64,000 bases of DNA from Rhodeus uyekii (GCA_037043235.1 JAWRVZ010000064.1:1292501-1356500), one strand, 5' to 3'; positions 36,552 to 50,005 are shown, numbered from the stretch's first letter. Notes: generated by a model not told the origin, from the sequence alone. Translations and numbers: made by a program.

Positions 36552-37139
36552 TATATAGTGTATGAATATTAAGCTCATGAAACAAAATTATGTCGGGTTC
36601 TCTGGTAAAAACATGTATTATTTCAGCTGTAAAGTTCTTCTGGATTAGTTTAAGTGTCATGTTTTCATAACTTCTTTTTTCTTTACACTAGATATTTGGC
36701 ATGAAAGGCACCGTGTATAGTTGCTCTCATGATTCCCGTGAGACCGCAAGTTACTACCCAAATTTCTCACCATAACCGTCACATGATTATAGTGGCTTTA
36801 TGCTCCATTATTGCTAGTAAAAACAAATCCATCAGGCTACATTGGCAGACTTGTAATTTTCATTATCTATAATATTGTAGAACCACCGTTAAGATGTGAG
36901 CCATCCAGCTAACATAATTGAGTCAGATTTCAGAGCAATAGTATTTGTACTCCAGCTGAGAATCTGTGGAAATATTATTCAGTATATGGGCAAAAAAAAG
37001 AGAGACAAAGAAACAGAGAGCTGTAATGTATTATATGATTTGTTCTTCTCATAGTAGAAAAGCTGTTTGGCTTTCCACCGTCCAATGAGATTACCCGCAT
37101 CAAATAACCACTAGAGGTTTTACGCTCGACTCACACACA
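36552..37139. other. Intron sequence, nothing recognised
   Basis: AT-rich sequence between the nested element and the CT microsatellite. No motif is supported. Confidence 0.4.
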
Positions 37140-37146
37140 AACACAC

Positions 37147-37275
<129 letters not shown>

Positions 37276-37354
37276 TCTTTGCCAAAAATTCTTTTGTATC
37301 CCATCTCCATAACAACAGCCTGAGTGGCTGTGAGCGAGAAAAGACAGAGAGAGT

Positions 37355-37538
37355 GAGTTTATAATATTCACCGCATGGAAAGGCGGAGCTGTGTAGCATG
37401 TGTGTGAGTGTGTGTCTGTGAGACGGAGCTGCTTAGATGGTAGTGTGCCGGGGTGGAATCAGGGTGGTGTGATGACTTGATGCACATCAGAGAATAGATG
37501 AAGATGCAGAAGATCCGCTAATGCCACACATGGTGAGA
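37355..37538 (+). promoter_or_regulatory. Candidate TATA promoter and short first exon
   Basis: A TATA-like TTTATAATATT at 37358-37368 is followed by GC-richer sequence (GGAAAGGCGGAGCTGTG). About 165 bases downstream ATGCCACACATG meets GTGAGA (donor at 37533). That is phase 0 and could join the ankyrin exon 1.5 kb downstream at 39035 in frame. No homology supports it; it is inferred from spacing, donor and phase only. Confidence 0.2.
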
Positions 37539-37871
37539 AACCCACTCCTTTTACTTGCATTTGGCAGGGGACAGGTGTGAGTGTGTGTGTGTGTAAGCAC
37601 ATGTGAGAGTGTGTGTTTGGCCAGCCTCGATCTTCTAAGGGTTTTATGTAACAGGCTGCTAAACCAGAGAGGGTAAGGTAGAGCTACACCACTGTCATAC
37701 TGTTGCGCTCAGCAGCGCATCCTGGACTTCTGAAATTAGGAGAATGTTTCAGTTGCATGCAATATTTGCATGATTTTTGGATTACATAGCATTGATTTTT
37801 ACACTATTTACACTATGCACAGGAGATGTTTTTTGTTTGTGTAATCAGTTTAATGATATGCAATGTGTGTG

Positions 37872-37873
37872 TG

Positions 37874-37965
<92 letters not shown>
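37872..37965. repeat. (TA)n microsatellite
   Basis: About 90 bp of TA preceded by (GT)n and followed by CACACAG. Confidence 0.97.
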
Positions 37966-37971
<6 letters not shown>

Positions 37972-39034
37972 GTTAGTGGTAAAAAAGCAACAATCTATAT
38001 ATAGTTATAACAATGGTTCAAGTTAATTTATATTAGTTTGTGACCAAAATGACTTTGCCAGAGTTGGTAAGTTAATCATTCCATCTATTTCCATTAGTTT
38101 GACCCATTCAGAATGGGTCTACGGAATAGATGTGAACAGGTATTATATTGAATGGACAGTTTTTTTTATTATCATTATTATGTATTATTGTATTGTGTGT
38201 AATCAGCCAATCACAATGACATGGAGGCACTGCTTCCTCTCACATGACATATAGTTTTCCGTAGAACATAAAGGTTTTTTTTTTTTATATACAATGAAAG
38301 TCCATAGTGACCAGTGTTTATCGACATTTATGTTTTGTGTTCCACAAAAGAAATTCATACAGGCTTTCATTTTTAGATGAGGTATCCCTTTTATTTTTCT
38401 ATACAAAATTGTTTTGGGAATTTGAGCCATAAAGTTATTTAAATTATCCATTAAACAACTGTGTGGTCTTTTTACTCAGTATTTTGCCTCTTTCCTTTCT
38501 TTTTTCTTCCTTTTTCTTTTTGATAAACTAAGGGAGGAGCTTGAAGATCTCAATAATGGTTATTTTTAGCCAATCCTTTCCTTTAAGTATTATATACACA
38601 ATATATACCCTTATGTTGTTTTCATTCTTGCATAAAAATGGTGTCTGTGACATGAATGTGAAAATATGAAGTTTATACGAAGATAAGAAAGAAACCAGCT
38701 GTAGCTAGTATTTGATTTTCTCTTTTATTTTAGTCTTTTGTAGACTCAGTCTTGTGGAAATGTTGTTCAGTGCTTATGTTATATTATATTAAACAATGGC
38801 TTATGAATCGGGTATGTTGCATCAACAGATTTTATAAGGTATTTATTAAGACTTTTGCCCGTATGCCTCCATAAAGCTAAAATTAAGTCCTTTCTGTGGA
38901 GTTCTGTGGAGCTTTATTCCATCTCTGTTTCTTCCGCTTGGGAAAACTCGCCTGTTTGTGCTTTTATCCTCCTTTTGCATTATTCAACTTGCCTCACATC
39001 TCTCTCTCCCTCTTCTTTTCTCTCATTCCCTCAG
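37966..39034. other. End of large intron with a dispersed repeat
   Basis: 38270-38450 is a minus-strand copy of the GGGATAGTTCACCCAAAAA-type repeat (TTTGTGTTCCACAAAAGAAA). The last 60 bases form the pyrimidine tract of the acceptor. Confidence 0.5.
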
Positions 39035-39143
39035 GCTAACTTGAAGAAGTTTATGGAATATGTTCAGCAAAGGAACGTTGAGAAGGTATCAAAGTTTCTG
39101 GAGAAAGGGCTTGACCCAAACTTCCACGACCCAGAGACCGGAG
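39035..39143 (+). CDS. shank3: shank3 exon encoding the first ankyrin repeat
   Basis: The exon is 109 bases, enters in phase 0 and leaves in phase 1. It encodes ANLKKFMEYVQQ through EKGLDPNFHDPETG, the helical cap and first ankyrin repeat of SHANK proteins. This surface packs against the SPN domain in the closed form of the protein. The acceptor lies behind a long pyrimidine tract (CCCTCAG) and the donor is GAG|GTAAGC. A run-on open frame extends upstream of the acceptor, but that part does not resemble SHANK and lacks the family linker. It follows the 33.9-kb intron, so the SPN exon and the first ankyrin exon are very far apart here. Recognition is strong because GLDPNFHDP is nearly invariant in the family. 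Confidence 0.95.
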
Positions 39144-40796
39144 GTAAGCGACACCACCTCTACTCAAAAGTCCAGATTAATTAACATCTTCCAAATACCC
39201 AGTTTTGTATATATGTATATGTGGCTTATGAGGAGACAAATGTGTATAATGACAGGGGTTTTACAACTTAAACGTGGTTTATCAAATGGCTTTTTTATGC
39301 CAAAGTTTTTCTATGATGGGTTGGTTTAGTGGAAAGAACGTACAGCTTGTACAATATAACAACCATTAGGCCTATGTGGAAACTATAGGCCCTCGTATAC
39401 CACATATACAAGTGTGTGAGTGTATGTGTGTGTGAGCCTGAGCGTTCATGTTGACTTTACTCAGTACTGTTAAATTGGTGCCATGACCTGATCTCTTAGT
39501 GTTTATCTCTTGGCTCTGGGTCAGCCAACAGCTTAAATTGAATTGAATAGTAGATATCCATTTCAACAGTAAGAAATTTATTTTATGTATATTTTTAATT
39601 ACTGTCCCCAGTATAGTTTTCAGTACTATCATGGCAGATATAAAATAAGAAGTAACAGAAAATAGCAATACGAAATGTATTTATTACATTGCAATAACAT
39701 TGTATAATGACAATAGATTTTAGATTTTTATGCCATAATCTGAAATAATCTTTATTGGCATTTTTGCTAAAATTTAATTAATATTTAATTATCATTCAGT
39801 TTAGGTTAATTGACTCTTATCCACCTTATATTAACATGTTTTATTTAAACAATACTTTATTTTGTAAAATCCACTTGAATATTGAAGAAGAACAAGATCA
39901 GATCTCAATCCAGACATGCGATAAATTATTTAATATAAGTTTAAGTTTGAAGATTTGTTGTTTTGGTGGTGTGCCCCTAATTGAAGAATTACAGTACATG
40001 TGTTCAATAATTATTTCCAGTCAAAAATTCTGCCAGATTTTGAGCATTAAATGTCAGCTGGTGATCTTCATGGTCTCACTGAAAACTTAAACATTGAGAA
40101 GTTAAATATCCTCCTTTCAGTTTTCAATTAGAGTGAAAGAAAGAGAAAGATTGTTCTGCATGAATGACTATGGTGCAATCAAGTTTGACCTCTCCCAGTG
40201 AACGCTGGGAAGATTAGATCACCTTCTATGTAAATTCTCTCATATTTATTCAGATTTATTCATGCGTTTGTTTGGAATTGGTTAGGACTGACCTCTGGCC
40301 ACGGTGATGGACAGAAATGGAAGAGTTTGTGTTTGTATGCACACGTGTATTGTTACAAATAGAGCAGCAGTGACCTCCAGGTTGTCCAGCATTTCAAAAT
40401 CGGTGTAGAGCTGTCTGGAGACTGAAGCTGAACAATTTGTCCACAGTTCATGTATCCTTGAACTTTGCAAGAAAGCATGAGATGGAAGTGAAAGATGGAT
40501 TAAAAAATAAAACAGACTTAAAAGAGCAGTTCACCCAAAAATTAAAATTCTCATGCTGTCATGTTCGCCCAAACCTGTCACTTTCTATTGTGAAACAAAA
40601 AAGGCCATCAAGTGTCCAAAAGTACCTTGTAAAAAATAAATAATTAAATTCTTGACAGTCAAAGAGCAGCATGAACATTCTTTTAAACATCTCCCTTTGT
40701 ATTTCACAGGATTACAAGTTAAAAAATGTTGTTGAACTACTTTAAAACGGAGCACATATGCACCCAAAAAGTCAACAGTTGCTTCTGTGTGCGCAG
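39144..40796 (+). other. shank3: shank3 intron, 1.65 kb
   Basis: 40520-40600 carries the TTCACCCAAAAATTAAAATTCTC dispersed repeat. A CA-rich tract lies near 39410-39440. No gene was recognised. Confidence 0.7.
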
Positions 40797-40948
40797 AATG
40801 TCCGTTGACGATGGCGTCGCAGCTGGAAGGCTGTGCAGAGCTCATAAAGGTTCTGAAGAATGGAGGAGCTCACCTGGATTTCAGGACCAGAGATGGCATA
40901 ACTGCCCTTCACAAAGCAGTCCGCACTAAGAACCACACAGCACTTATT
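40797..40948 (+). CDS. shank3: shank3 exon encoding ankyrin repeats 2-3
   Basis: The exon is 152 bases, phase 1 in and phase 0 out. With the G carried over it gives 51 codons from ECPLTMASQLEGCAEL through KNGGAHLDFRTRDG to TKNHTALI. It contains the inner helices and beta-turn of the second ankyrin repeat (GGAHLDFRTRDG) and the TALHKA start of the third. The acceptor is GTGCGCAG and the donor ATT|GTGAGT. KVLKNGGAHLDFRTRDG matches SHANK3 closely, while ALHKA is the form usual in SHANK1 and SHANK2. It lies 1.65 kb after the preceding exon. Skipping it alone would shift the frame. Skipping it together with 39035-39143 (261 bases) would not. Confidence 0.95.
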
Positions 40949-42867
40949 GTGAGTAACACGCTCACACTGATCCTGCCAACAATAGTAGGGAACAAGGGGT
41001 TCTCATACATACTTGAAAGAGAGATCAGAGGTGTGTGTAGTTCTGTCCAGACATGAGTCATAGAGTGGCTCAAAGATGAAAAGTGTTCACTGACTCCAGG
41101 CTGTGTAAAAGCTTGATGGTGTTTTATAATGATCAGAACAGGTCTTTTGCTGGAGCACAGGACATGTACTCAACTGATGTGTCATCTGAAGTTCAACTGA
41201 AAGAGGCATATCAGTGTTGTTTTTATATGTCAATTACATATTGATCACCACACTAAAGATAGAGAAGCAAATCAGGTTAGTTGTCACAGGAGGATATCAG
41301 AAGCTCAGACCTTACACAAACACAAACCTTACAGAAACTGTATGGTTTCAAATACAACAGCAGTGTTTATATGTTGTATTCAAAAGCCTAATTCATAACC
41401 CCATTTTATACATTCATATAAAGATAAATAAATAAAATGTCTGTTATAAAAACATAATTACAATATTCGTTGACCTAGACATTATTTTGATACAACTGGA
41501 TCGTTGCATTCTGCGTTTTTTGGTGTTTCTGGAATTTGTACTCAATTTAAAATAATAAATTGTATGTATGAATAATAATAACATATATTTATAGACTCTC
41601 CAGATCTGTATTTCCTGTACATAATTATGTCAGATTTGTTGATGCTGATGAGACGACACAAACCTAATGCAATAATCATTAATTATAAAAATATGACACC
41701 AAAATGTAGTTAAAAAAATATTTTTTTTAATCCGTCAAAAAAAAAAAAAAAAAAATAGGAGAGAAATATTACAGACTGTTTTTTTTTTTGTTAATAAGCC
41801 TCCACAACTTCTTGTTTATGGTTGCCAGATGTCAAAGGTTTAAATCGCCCATTCAGAGCTTCCCGGTTTTTACTTAATCTCCCCAATCTGGCAACCATGC
41901 TCACCCGCTCTCTACACTGTGGAAAATGTGCTGACACAGAAAACCTACAAGTAGGATTTTACCAAGCTGCATTGCGATGTTCTGCTCAAATGAAAGTGTA
42001 ATAGAGCCGGTCTGTGTTACTTCATGAGCCGCTTCAGGTATTTGCTGCAAGTAAATCTGTGAGCGAACTTTCTGATCTAATGAACTGTAATAAATCCAAA
42101 CATTAAACATTTAATAAAAAACATTGTCGTAATTTAGAATTACTATTGGGAATTTCACTATCTTTCTTGTTTTATTGGTTTCTCCATCAGGAAACTATAT
42201 GAGGTAAAACAAACCAAATAAGTTTTTGCTTACATGAAAGTGCAGTAATTCTGAAATGTAAAAACTATTTGTAATTATTTGAATGTGAACTCATAAAATG
42301 AGTCTGGGTATAACTAATATATATAATAAGGCTGGGCTTTTAAGTCATCAGTAATGAGGGTGTGGTGCTGTGTAGTCTCAGCCTCAGATAGCACACCCAC
42401 AGACTGCAACCAGTCCGTTCACTGATCCCCTTATGCATATTGCATCACAGAACTGGTAGGAGCTAGCAGTAAATCTGCAAGGATAAGCGGCAAAGTGCAC
42501 CAGACTTTGCAGATATTTGAAAGTCTTACTTGGCTGCTAAGGTTGTAGGTTTAAACCCCACATGGGGTGATCCGTGAACTTTTACCTTCACACACTTGAG
42601 CAAGGTACTTAAAGATATGATGTATTTTATTATTAGATTTTTTATGGAATAGAATGCAGAAAATGTCCCTAATATTTGAATGAAATTCTCTAAAAAAGAC
42701 ACTGCTAGACAGTGACAAGCTGTCTCTGTTTGTCAATTTTGTATGGTCATGTGTGGTCAACATAACTTGTCTTTTAAGGGGAGGATTTTGGAGAAATGAG
42801 GCAGGGAAATTAATTGGCTAAAGTCCATAATGAATGTAAGAAATGAGCATTATTTGTGTGTGCGCAG
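40949..42867 (+). other. shank3: shank3 intron, 1.92 kb
   Basis: Holds poly(A) and poly(T) near 41738-41791, a 13-bp inverted repeat at 41818-41830/41886-41898 and a SINE scrap at 42540-42612 (CTTGAGCAAGGTACTTAA). No gene was recognised. Confidence 0.7.
41818..41898. repeat. 13-bp inverted repeat, 55-bp spacer
   Basis: ATGGTTGCCAGAT at 41818-41830 and its exact complement at 41886-41898. It is possibly a tiny MITE or part of a larger repeat. Confidence 0.65.
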
Positions 42868-43035
42868 ACGCTGCTGGACTTGGGCGCCTCTCCGGATTAC
42901 AAGGACAGTCGTGGCCTGACTCCTCTGTATCACAGCTCTATGGTGGGGGGCGACCCATACTGCTGCGAGCTCTTGCTGCATGATCACGCTCAGGTGGGAT
43001 GCATGGACGAGAATGGCTGGCAGGAGATTCACCAG
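42868..43035 (+). CDS. shank3: shank3 exon encoding ankyrin repeats 3-5
   Basis: A 168-base exon (56 codons, phase 0 to 0) running from TLLDLGASPDYKDSRGL through YCCELLLHDHAQ to ENGWQEIHQ. The ankyrin hallmarks GLTPLYHS and CCELLLHDHA are clear, and ENGWQEIHQ opens the next repeat. The acceptor is GTGCGCAG, the same short form as in the previous exon, and the donor is CAG|GTAACA. The sequence is GC-rich against its AT-rich surroundings, as is usual for a constrained coding exon. LLDLGASPDYKDSRGLTPLYHS is the SHANK3 form; VGGDPYCC is closer to SHANK2. No stop or frameshift is present. Confidence 0.96.
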
Positions 43036-44381
43036 GTAACACACTTGTTGTAACATTTATGAATCTAAGCTGCTAAATTTTGACATCACAACCACATTTA
43101 CTATCCATATTTACATATACAGTACTGTTCAAATGTTTGGGAAAAGTAAGAATTGTTTGTTTGCTTTGAAAGGAAATTAATACTTTTATTCAACGAGATG
43201 CATTATATTGATCAAAAGAGACAGTGAATATGTAATAGCTTTATTTAAGATCTTTTGAACTTCCTGGGGAAAAAAGTCATAGTTAATACAAAAATATTAA
43301 GCAGCACAACTGTTTTACTTATAATAATAAGAAATGTGTCTTGTGGGTCAAATCCAAGTAAGACTAGGGAGCTAGGAAGGCAGATAGAAATGTATGATCT
43401 AGGTGCAGGAATGATTTTAATGAAAACCAAACAAAAGGGAAACACAAGGGCTATGTGTACACTAATAGTGTAACATAATAGTAGCTAATAGGAGCTAATA
43501 GGCCAACAAGACACATCTTGGAACAATCAAGACTAATCAACCAGAAAGACTACAATGGACTTCAAATAAGGCAACTGGGAAAGGAAAAAAGAAGTATACA
43601 GGGAACATATAAAAATCAGCATATTAAAAAGTTTTATGAAGAATCTTGTGACAATGAAGATTGGATTAGAGCAATGGCTGATGAATTCAGCTTTGACATC
43701 ACAAGAATAAATTAGGAATTAGGAAATATTAAAATAGAAATAAAGTTTCACAATCTTACTAAGCCCAAACTTTGGAACGATGGTGTAAATCCATGTTCAG
43801 CTCATCTCTGACAGCGGCGAATCTGGGAAGAGAGTGAACAGTGACTGGATCTAAAATATCTCATATAAATATCTCCATCAGTTTTAGTGACCGAAACCAC
43901 ACATGCGTTTGTGCAGCGCAGAATTACTCTCTTGCACTCTATGACATGATGGACTGCGTGTTTTCTGATAATGCGGTTGTGAGTCCTGAACATTTCATTT
44001 ATAGTATGTGGTTGCCACTCCCGTAAAAAACTGTGTGTGAATGTAGCCGTACTGAGAACTCAAACACAGGACTGACAACTGTATCCTTAAAAGTCTTAAA
44101 AGCATTCCAGGTCTTCTCAGGGTCAGAGAAAGGATGGAAAATTAAACATATAATTATGGCTGTTTTTGGTGCAAATAATGTTGATAAACTTAAAATGAAC
44201 AAAAGGGCTTCAAGGGGGAAAATACTTCAATAAATAGAGCACACACACACACACACACAATATCAGGTCACAAGGGACTTACAATCCGCTGACCCTGTGA
44301 ATTACTGCAGGGTTATACAGAAGGAGATTGTTTTCCAGAGGCTTTTTCTCCATCTATATCCATGTTCTGGAGGCTGGCCAG

Positions 44382-44413
<32 letters not shown>

Positions 44414-47400
44414 TCACTCACTTATAAACTATTTCTCTCAGTTAGCAGCCCCTGGTGCATGACATTTGCATTCATGACATCTGACCTTTTCCGAAGCTTG
44501 AAAAGGGTGAGAGTGAGAAAATCAGCGAGGGAAGTATATCCATACTTGTTTTAACCTCCACACAGGATCTAAAATTAATATTTGTGTCTTAATACATTAG
44601 TGCCAAATGTGAATAAAAATTGACTTTAGCAAGTAAATAAGACACAAACAACACAAGTTAGTTTTTGACTTTATTAGGACTGTACAGGATACACTAACTT
44701 TATGCATATGAATAATGGTGGTAATATTAATGAAATAAGCATAAATAATGTTACCCTATTAATACATTTAGGAATAAATCTATACAGTCCAAATAAATAA
44801 TAATAATAATAATACTTACTCTTGTTATTTTAACATTAACACCACTATTTATATTAATGTTACTAAAGTTAGTACAAAAACAAATGCAGTCCTAATACAT
44901 TAATAATAATAGATTTTTATTATTATTACTATAGTTAATTAGACTAAAATAATCCTTAAATGAGTCGATTATCAAATCAGTAGTTGCAGCTCTGATTCAC
45001 ATTCAAAATTGAACTGTCATGAGTGAATTGAACTGCTACTTTGTTCCTTGTCCCATGTCTTCCATTTACTTTGCTTCTTTTACTTTTTCAAATTATTTTA
45101 CAACAATGTTTTGCTGCTTTGCAAGCACTGATATTTCCTTCAGAATATGTCAATCTATTGTTCTGCCTCTTTTTCCCTGTTTAGAGAGGAGAGATGAGAG
45201 CTTGCGGTCTCTTTTCTGTTTATGAAAACAATAATTTTGCCACTGCAGCTGAGAGCGTCACGTCTGGAAATGAATGAATGGGTGAATGAATGTAGGCATA
45301 GATGCCCTGAGGGTGTACAGAGCTGCTGGGTCAGATAGGACTGTGCATGTGCATGTGTGTGTGTGTCTGTGTGCAAATACACACACAGCTGTACTATTAC
45401 TGCCGCTGTGAGTTTAACCCGAGGCTCATTCCCCAAGTTAGATCAGGCCAAAAAATGAGACGAACATACTGTTAATATATGTTACCTACACGTCACAAAC
45501 ACACACTGCCCTCGGGAGTGTGCAGTGTGCAAAAAAGAGAGCAAGACAGGCCTGATTTGTGTCCATGGGTGTTGGGTCGGTGGGCACTTTTCTTATTGTA
45601 ATATTTATTTTTCCACCACTCTCCCTTCTTTCTAATGTTCTCATCCATCTGTCTGACCTACAATTGTCATTTCCAAAGAGAACCTATGGCAACCCAAGCA
45701 AATGTCAAGTGTGTGTGTGTGTGTCTCAATGAAGCTGCTTTTCACACACTGCTATAATTTATATATTAGTCATTCTTGCAAATCTGTCAGTGTGTGTATC
45801 TTTAAATGGACATGTATATTTAACATCACTGAATGAATGGCTAAATGTGAATTCGAACACATTCATTTCTGTCTGTCTCTTTCTGCCTGCCATTGTGCGT
45901 TGTCAGTTAGCTAACCATCTATACAAACACACTGCGGAGCTTAAGTTAACATTGCCTCTGTTCAAAAACATAGCAGGCTACACCATAGATATATAAAATA
46001 CATAGACACTGTTGCTGCGATACGTCAAAAAAGTCTGCCATATTGATCTGGGCAAGACAACTCTATAAACAAATAAAAGTACACGGGGAGCTTTGCAATA
46101 AAGTTTACCTTTCTCAACCAGTTTCAACATTTTATGATCTGTGTGAAGTACAAAAAAACGTTCTGTCATTTACTCAGAATCTCGTTTTTTTTTTCTGAAA
46201 TTGTGAAAACTCATGGTTGTTGAACATAGATTTGGTTAATATTTCTTGGTTATCCTAACTAGTAGACCTAGATAGGGAAGCGGGAAGGCACAGCCAGCTG
46301 TAAGAAACTACAGGAAAAGTCCTGTCGGAAGCCCTGCTCCGAAGGAGTGGGCCCGAAGCCCGGGCAAGAGATAGTCTCAACTAACACTTGCACAAACAGA
46401 TGATCTGCACGAGCCACAGTGCCTCAGCCCCATGTGGACATAGGTGCCCAGTGCTTACACTGGGGTGCAGACCTTCCTAGCATCATGACGGGAGGAGGAA
46501 TGCCCTCAGTACAGTGGTAGGTCCACAGAAAGTGGCCTAAACCTCCTAAGATAAAGGAGAAGGTGTGAGGGAAGGATCTCACCCATAGGAAAGGGAAAAG
46601 AGGTCCTAGAACCCAGGAACCAGACCCAGATGAGACCCCCACGTACTGCAGGCTCACCTCGAGTGCCACGGAGGAAACAGAGGAAGCTATGTTCCCTAGT
46701 CTCCTCGTAGGTAGGGCTCTGGAGTAGAGAGAAGCCTAACCAACCTTGGTTGAGTGCCAATTCTCTGCGGTTCCGGGCAAGGATAGCACATCCACCCCTC
46801 AACCAGGACGAGGCCCGGAAGGCTCACGAACTTCCTCCAGAACCCAGACCAGAGTATCCTCCAAAAGCAGGGTGCATAGGCAGTGCCTCATGACCCTTAG
46901 GGAGAACCCTTGGTTTGAACCACGACTGATGAACAGCCACGACTGGCCTGGCTAGACTGAGACAGGGAGGTATCGAAGTGTACGGAGAGATCCGTGCCGA
47001 CAGCGAAACTAGGACCCCAACACCTAGGGAGGTGGCCCTCCATGGAGGGACCAAGCACACCCTATTCGGCGCATAGCCACTTCAGACTAGTGTTGCTTAG
47101 TCAACCAAAAAGGCACAAACCCGCAGAGGCTGGCGGAACCTCTGGTTGAACCCCAACATGGAGTGACTACTCTAAAAACCCTCCTCAGAGGGGGCGATTT
47201 CCCCAGTTCAACCCGCTCAAGGGCAGCAGCTGGGAAACCTCACTTGAGCCCAGTGCATCCTGCCTCCCTCGGGATACCAGGCTTTTATTTTTTCTATTTT
47301 TTAGACCTGGTAACCGGACATGATCCCCACGTAGCGATCGCCGCTGAGCCTCAGCTGCAGCGGGACCGAAACCATGAGCCTGAGCAGCCTCATTGATGAT

Positions 47401-48783
47401 TGTCAGATGGGATTGGCCAATCTACACAGACAGCGCCCTCGAGCGCTGACCATGCATGCCATGCGGGAGCGTCTTCTCTTGCAGTATTACTGCTAGAAGT
47501 AGCGCAGCCAGTGCCCTCAAACAATGACTGTGCATTCTCGCTCCCAACAAACAATGAAAGACTGTGTGCATCCCTGCTTTTCTCTGCATAGCCACACAAT
47601 CACACTGCATGTTTGCTTTGACATATCTGCATACACACGTTTTGCTCCACCGCTTGTTGAATACACTAAAGCTTCTGCTTCCGGGTCTTGGTGCACCTTT
47701 TATACTCCTGGCTCATGACGTCATCCGTGTGCATTCACACAGTGTTATTCTATTGTGCTTCAGAGACAATCACGCTAAGGCGTTCCCATTGTGTTGACGA
47801 CGCAGCTCGAGTTCCCTAGAAAGAGAACCTTTTTTCTTCAGTCCACTTATGAGAGTTACAGCAAGTTTCCCAATTATGGGAATGGGAATGAAGGTGAATT
47901 ACAAATTACTTTTAGAATTCTAGATTTAACATTTTACAATAGCATGTGGTGGATGTTCGTTTTGAACTTTTACTAAGCCCTATTACATGTTACATTTAGT
48001 TTGTCATGTGTTTACTATTTGTATAATTTTAGTATGAAGTACTGTTTTATAGCATTTAGCTTAATAAAAAGACATAATACAATGTATTTTGAGAATGGAT
48101 AAGTTTGCTGTTTATGCGCGTACCATTATGGTATTAATTTTCATTTCGTCAGGTCTTAAAAGCTCTTAAAAATTCCTACATTTGATTTTTATTTCAACCT
48201 TGATTTCTTGCCTAGTAGTGAAGCCATATGAGCATCTGGACACCACAGCCAGACGGTCACTATACAGAGCCGGATAAATGTTTTCAAACCACAGGAGACG
48301 GCCAAAGACCTAGCCCCAATTGCATGACCAAAGATGAGCAAGCACAGCAATGAATGTTAATTGGCCCCTGGGCTGAACAACGATTGGTACTTGCTGGATC
48401 TCACAGCTAGGGGCCCCTGGGAGTCCCTTGCATGTCCGGTCACTAATCCTGCCCTGCACTATCTCTCTTTTCTGCTCTTTCTCAGGCAGACAGCTTTTAA
48501 GCAGTTTTTCAACATCCCACACTCCATTAGTATGCAGAGAGGACACATTTTGAATTATGGTGGAAAGAAAAGTGACACTGATAACACCAAACAAAGGCAA
48601 ACAATTCTGCTGTTTCTCTTTTCATAAACTGAGAACATTAGGATGTGACAGTGAGGTGTTTGTGTGTGAAAGAGAGAGGCAGCAGCTATTGTTTTACATT
48701 ATTTTAGTTCTGTGCAGGCTGCTAATTGACACAAAACAGAAACTACTCCAATACAAAGTTTTTTTGTGTGTATGTTTTGTCAG
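43036..48783 (+). other. shank3: shank3 intron, 5.75 kb
   Basis: Contains the dispersed repeat at 43120-43340, CA microsatellites at 44241-44258 and 44383-44412, AT-rich sequence, and the GC-rich element 46265-47829. No host gene was recognised on either strand. Confidence 0.7.
46265..47829. mobile_element. GC-rich 1.56-kb repeat element of DIRS-like terminal type
   Basis: The composition changes abruptly to GC-rich compared with the AT-rich intron. The right end (ATTGTGTTGACGACGCAGC, CTCGAGTTCCCTAGAAAGAG) shares the terminal word of the DIRS remnant and of the module at 20536-20751. No reverse transcriptase or recombinase motif was found. Minus-strand frames of 70-98 codons are unassigned. 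The left boundary is set by composition only. It may be a non-autonomous DIRS relative or another family using the same ends. Confidence 0.5.
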
Positions 48784-48900
48784 GCTTGCCGTCACGGTCA
48801 TGTGCAACATCTTGAACACCTGCTGTTCTATGGAGCAGACATGAGCGCTCAGAACGCTTCTGGAAACACTGCCCTGCACGTGTGTGCTCTCTATAACCAG
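48784..48900 (+). CDS. shank3: shank3 exon encoding ankyrin repeats 5-6
   Basis: A 117-base exon (39 codons, phase 0 to 0) encoding ACRHGHVQHLEHLLFYGADM, then the start of the next repeat, SAQNASGNTALHVCALYNQ. GNTALHxCALYN is one of the most conserved stretches of the SHANK ankyrin domain. The acceptor is TTTTGTCAG and the donor CAG|GTAAGT, which fits the consensus perfectly. A 5.7-kb intron precedes it and a 7.8-kb intron follows. The overlapping minus-strand open frame here is only a shadow of this exon. Confidence 0.96.
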
Positions 48901-49462
48901 GTAAGTCATTCAGTCATACTGTATGCATTCCCTTAGCAAACGGACAACACACACACAAACACACTCGCACACACACCCATGCTTCAGGCTCAGATTCCTG
49001 TACCCACAAGGACACACTCAATCATTCTGCCTGAAATGTCTGCACCCTTTTCAACCAGGCATTTGTACTCATATGTGGCATTAGCAATTTTTATTACGTA
49101 TAATGTGTTGTCAGTATCAGAGTTAATGAGTGTAAAACAAAGCAGCAAGGTCACAGATTGTTCATGCAATCACGCAGATATGCAAAGAGTGATCTAATCA
49201 TCCGGTGTGTGTTTGTGGTGAGCTCATGCATTTTAATTCTGCTCTTATTAACTATTAATGGATGCTCCCACAACACACACACGCAAACACAAAGACGGTC
49301 CTTTAGGAACGCCTGAAAACACATAGTCACAGAACTCACATGTGCTGTGTTCTTTATCTTTCCACACTATATATTGGTTATGTATTTTTTTGCTGTACTT
49401 TTGATATTTTGAGAGTGTTGTTCCTCCTAAACTGTAAAAATATGCAATAATATAGATATAAA

Positions 49463-49499
<37 letters not shown>

Positions 49500-49898
49500 C
49501 ACTGTTTTTTTTTTTAATGAAATAAATGCAGCCTTGGTGAGCATTACCAATGTTCAAAAAGTTGTTTCAATGTTTGAACAAAAGTTGTAATTGGTAAGAT
49601 GTTTTTATGTTTTTGAACGTAAAAAATCAAAAATACAGTAATAACAGTAATATTAAAATTTTTTATTACAATTTAAAATAACTGTTCTCTATTTGAATAT
49701 GTATTAAAATATAATTTATCCTTGTGATAGTAAAGCTGCTAGTAGTTACAGTGACAAAATTGATCTAAATGATAGCTTGAAATGTTCCTTTGGGATATCC
49801 TTACTTGACTCAATTTATACATATAAAAATAATGTTTACTAATATGCAAAAAGTATTTTATGGTTTGAGTTAAACAATTATAATTAGTTCCATATAAT

Positions 49899-49907
49899 GT
49901 GTGTGTA

Positions 49908-50005
<98 letters not shown>
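49899..50005. repeat. (GT)n microsatellite, about 105 bp
   Basis: Nearly pure GT repeat. Confidence 0.97.

Noticed and set aside
38855..39034. Coding sequence directly upstream of the ankyrin exon
   Set aside because: The frame is open, but the sequence has a pyrimidine tract and acceptor before ANLKKF and no SHANK similarity, so it is intron.
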